Source of the DNA: an uncultured SAR86 cluster bacterium
GTDB taxonomy: Bacteria > Pseudomonadota > Gammaproteobacteria > Magnimaribacterales > AG-339-G14
Length of the DNA: 41,287 nt
NCBI GenBank assembly: GCA_902589965.1
Contig: CACIUX010000012.1
Location: 1 to 41,287, forward strand
Direction: 5' to 3'
The translations under genes and the position numbers were made by a program. Positions 40,476 to 41,287 of this stretch are shown here, in pieces. Each line of letters starts with the position of its first letter. Position 1 is the first letter of the stretch. Below the pieces are notes generated by a model. It made no database searches, had not been told where the DNA came from, and worked only from the letters and a program-made list of their open reading frames with translations.

Positions 40476-41287
40476 TCTTTGATTCGCTGAAAATTGAGTA
40501 AATCTCTTTTGAGGTTTTTGAAGAAATCTTTGACACAATTTTAGATGCTGCCTTGGTTCCGTTTAGTTTTTGGATCTCTTTAAAGAGGACTTTCTCATGT
40601 TCGACTGAAATAAGTTGCTTCTCTTTGGAGCCTTCAATCACGACAACCATCTCTCCTTTTTTTAAAGTTTCATCTTTTATTATTAATTCATGAATTTCTT
40701 TAGCCTCATCTGTTATGACCCTCTCAAATTTCTTTGTGAGCTCTTTTGCTAAGGATACTTTCCTTTTAGGGCCTAAAATTTTTACAATCATCTGCATCAA
40801 TCTTTCTATCCTCTTTGGAGATTCAAACAGAATGATAGTTTTCATCTCAAATTTTAAATTTTTTAAGAACGTTTCTAGCTGACCCTTTTTTTTTGGAGCA
40901 TAACCTTCAAATATAAAAGAACTTGTTGATAAACCTGACGATATTAAAGCTGAAATAACAGCAGAAGGTCCTGGTATTGAAGTAACTTTAATTTTCTCAT
41001 CAATGGCTTTAGCAACTAATTCGTATCCCGGATCAGATATTAAAGGTGTTCCTGCATCAGAGATTATGGCCAAAGAGGCTCCTTCTTTAAGTATTTTTAG
41101 GAAATAATTAATTTTCGAAACATTCGAGTGATCATGATAAGAGAGTAATTTATTTTTTATGCCTAAATCTTTTAAAAAGATACCCGATTTTTTTGTGTCC
41201 TCGCATAGAATGATATCAACTGAGGAAAGCACATCTTGAGCCCTTAAAGAAATATCTAATTTATTTCCTATCGGTGTACTGACTAAA
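40465..41287 (-). CDS. rsmI: 16S rRNA (cytidine-1402-2'-O)-methyltransferase RsmI (5' end outside window)
   Basis: The frame is open to the window edge and reads STPIGNKLDISLRAQDVLSS just inside it, matching the start of RsmI (P-T-P-I-G-N-L-D), so only a few codons are missing. Further hallmarks are ILCEDTKKSGIFL, SYHDHSN, IISDAGTPLISDPGYELV, IPGPSAVISALISSGLST and ILFESPKRIERL. It 2'-O-methylates C1402 of 16S rRNA in the decoding centre, the same nucleotide modified by RsmH downstream. The GTG at 41232 is internal and not the start. Confidence 0.96.
   Translation of the reverse strand, partial: LVSTPIGNKLDISLRAQDVLSSVDIILCEDTKKSGIFLKDLGIKNKLLSYHDHSNVSKINYFLKILKEGASLAIISDAGTPLISDPGYELVAKAIDEKIKVTSIPGPSAVISALISSGLSTSSFIFEGYAPKKKGQLETFLKNLKFEMKTIILFESPKRIERLMQMIVKILGPKRKVSLAKELTKKFERVITDEAKEIHELIIKDETLKKGEMVVVIEGSKEKQLISVEHEKVLFKEIQKLNGTKAASKIVSKISSKTSKEIYSIFSESKNDK

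Overview
The window is a 41.3-kb, AT-rich, very gene-dense piece of a bacterial chromosome. Its gene content and gene order are gammaproteobacterial: tol-pal next to aspS-yebC, a pyrG-kdsA-eno-ftsB-ispD-ispF-surE-pcm block, rpsF-rpsR-rplI-dnaB-alr, and a dcw (division and cell wall) cluster preceded by rnpB and rsmI. MurE carries a DNPR motif (meso-diaminopimelate peptidoglycan) and kdsA indicates lipopolysaccharide, so the cell is Gram-negative. Low GC, stop/start overlaps at most junctions, shortened proteins and missing neighbour genes suggest a streamlined marine gammaproteobacterium of SAR86-like type. That placement is an inference; there is no rRNA in the window.

Layout. 1-504 (+): the end of an M48-peptidase-type TPR protein. 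505-9077 (-): fmdB, aspS, yebC, a PD-(D/E)XK nuclease sitting where ruvCAB usually lies, ybgC-tolQ-tolR-tolA-tolB-pal-cpoB, tRNA-Lys, crcB and hinT. 9114-12746: proS (+), recA and a cinA-type amidase (-), fdxA (+) and an unknown secreted protein (+). 12778-41287 (-): about 28 kb transcribed in one direction, from rsmI and rnpB through mraZ-rsmH-ftsL-ftsQ-ftsA-ftsZ-ftsI-murE-murF-mraY-murD-ftsW-murG-murC-ddl, rpsF-rpsR-rplI-dnaB-alr, a diiron oxygenase-like gene, and pyrG to pcm.

How the genes work together. The dcw genes make lipid II (murE, murF, mraY, murD, murG, murC, ddl, with D-Ala from alr) and the division machine (ftsL, Q, A, Z, I, W, and the distant ftsB). Tol-Pal-CpoB constricts the outer membrane during the same process. 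kdsA and ispD/ispF supply KDO and isoprenoid precursors (the latter leading to undecaprenyl phosphate), and pyrG and eno feed general metabolism.

Most notable observations: (1) ftsQ-ftsA-ftsZ has moved from the end of the dcw cluster to between ftsL and ftsI; (2) a textbook intrinsic terminator lies inside the first codons of ftsI, directly after ftsZ; (3) murG has no ATG, GTG or TTG start and appears to start at ATT behind a perfect Shine-Dalgarno; (4) a Hjc-like nuclease occupies the ruvCAB position; (5) four GTG repeats at an exact 10-bp period lie upstream of mraZ; (6) ProRS lacks its editing domain; (7) rpoS, nlpD, truD and mutS are absent from their usual places; (8) S6 carries an encoded acidic tail. 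No mobile element, CRISPR array or prophage was seen.
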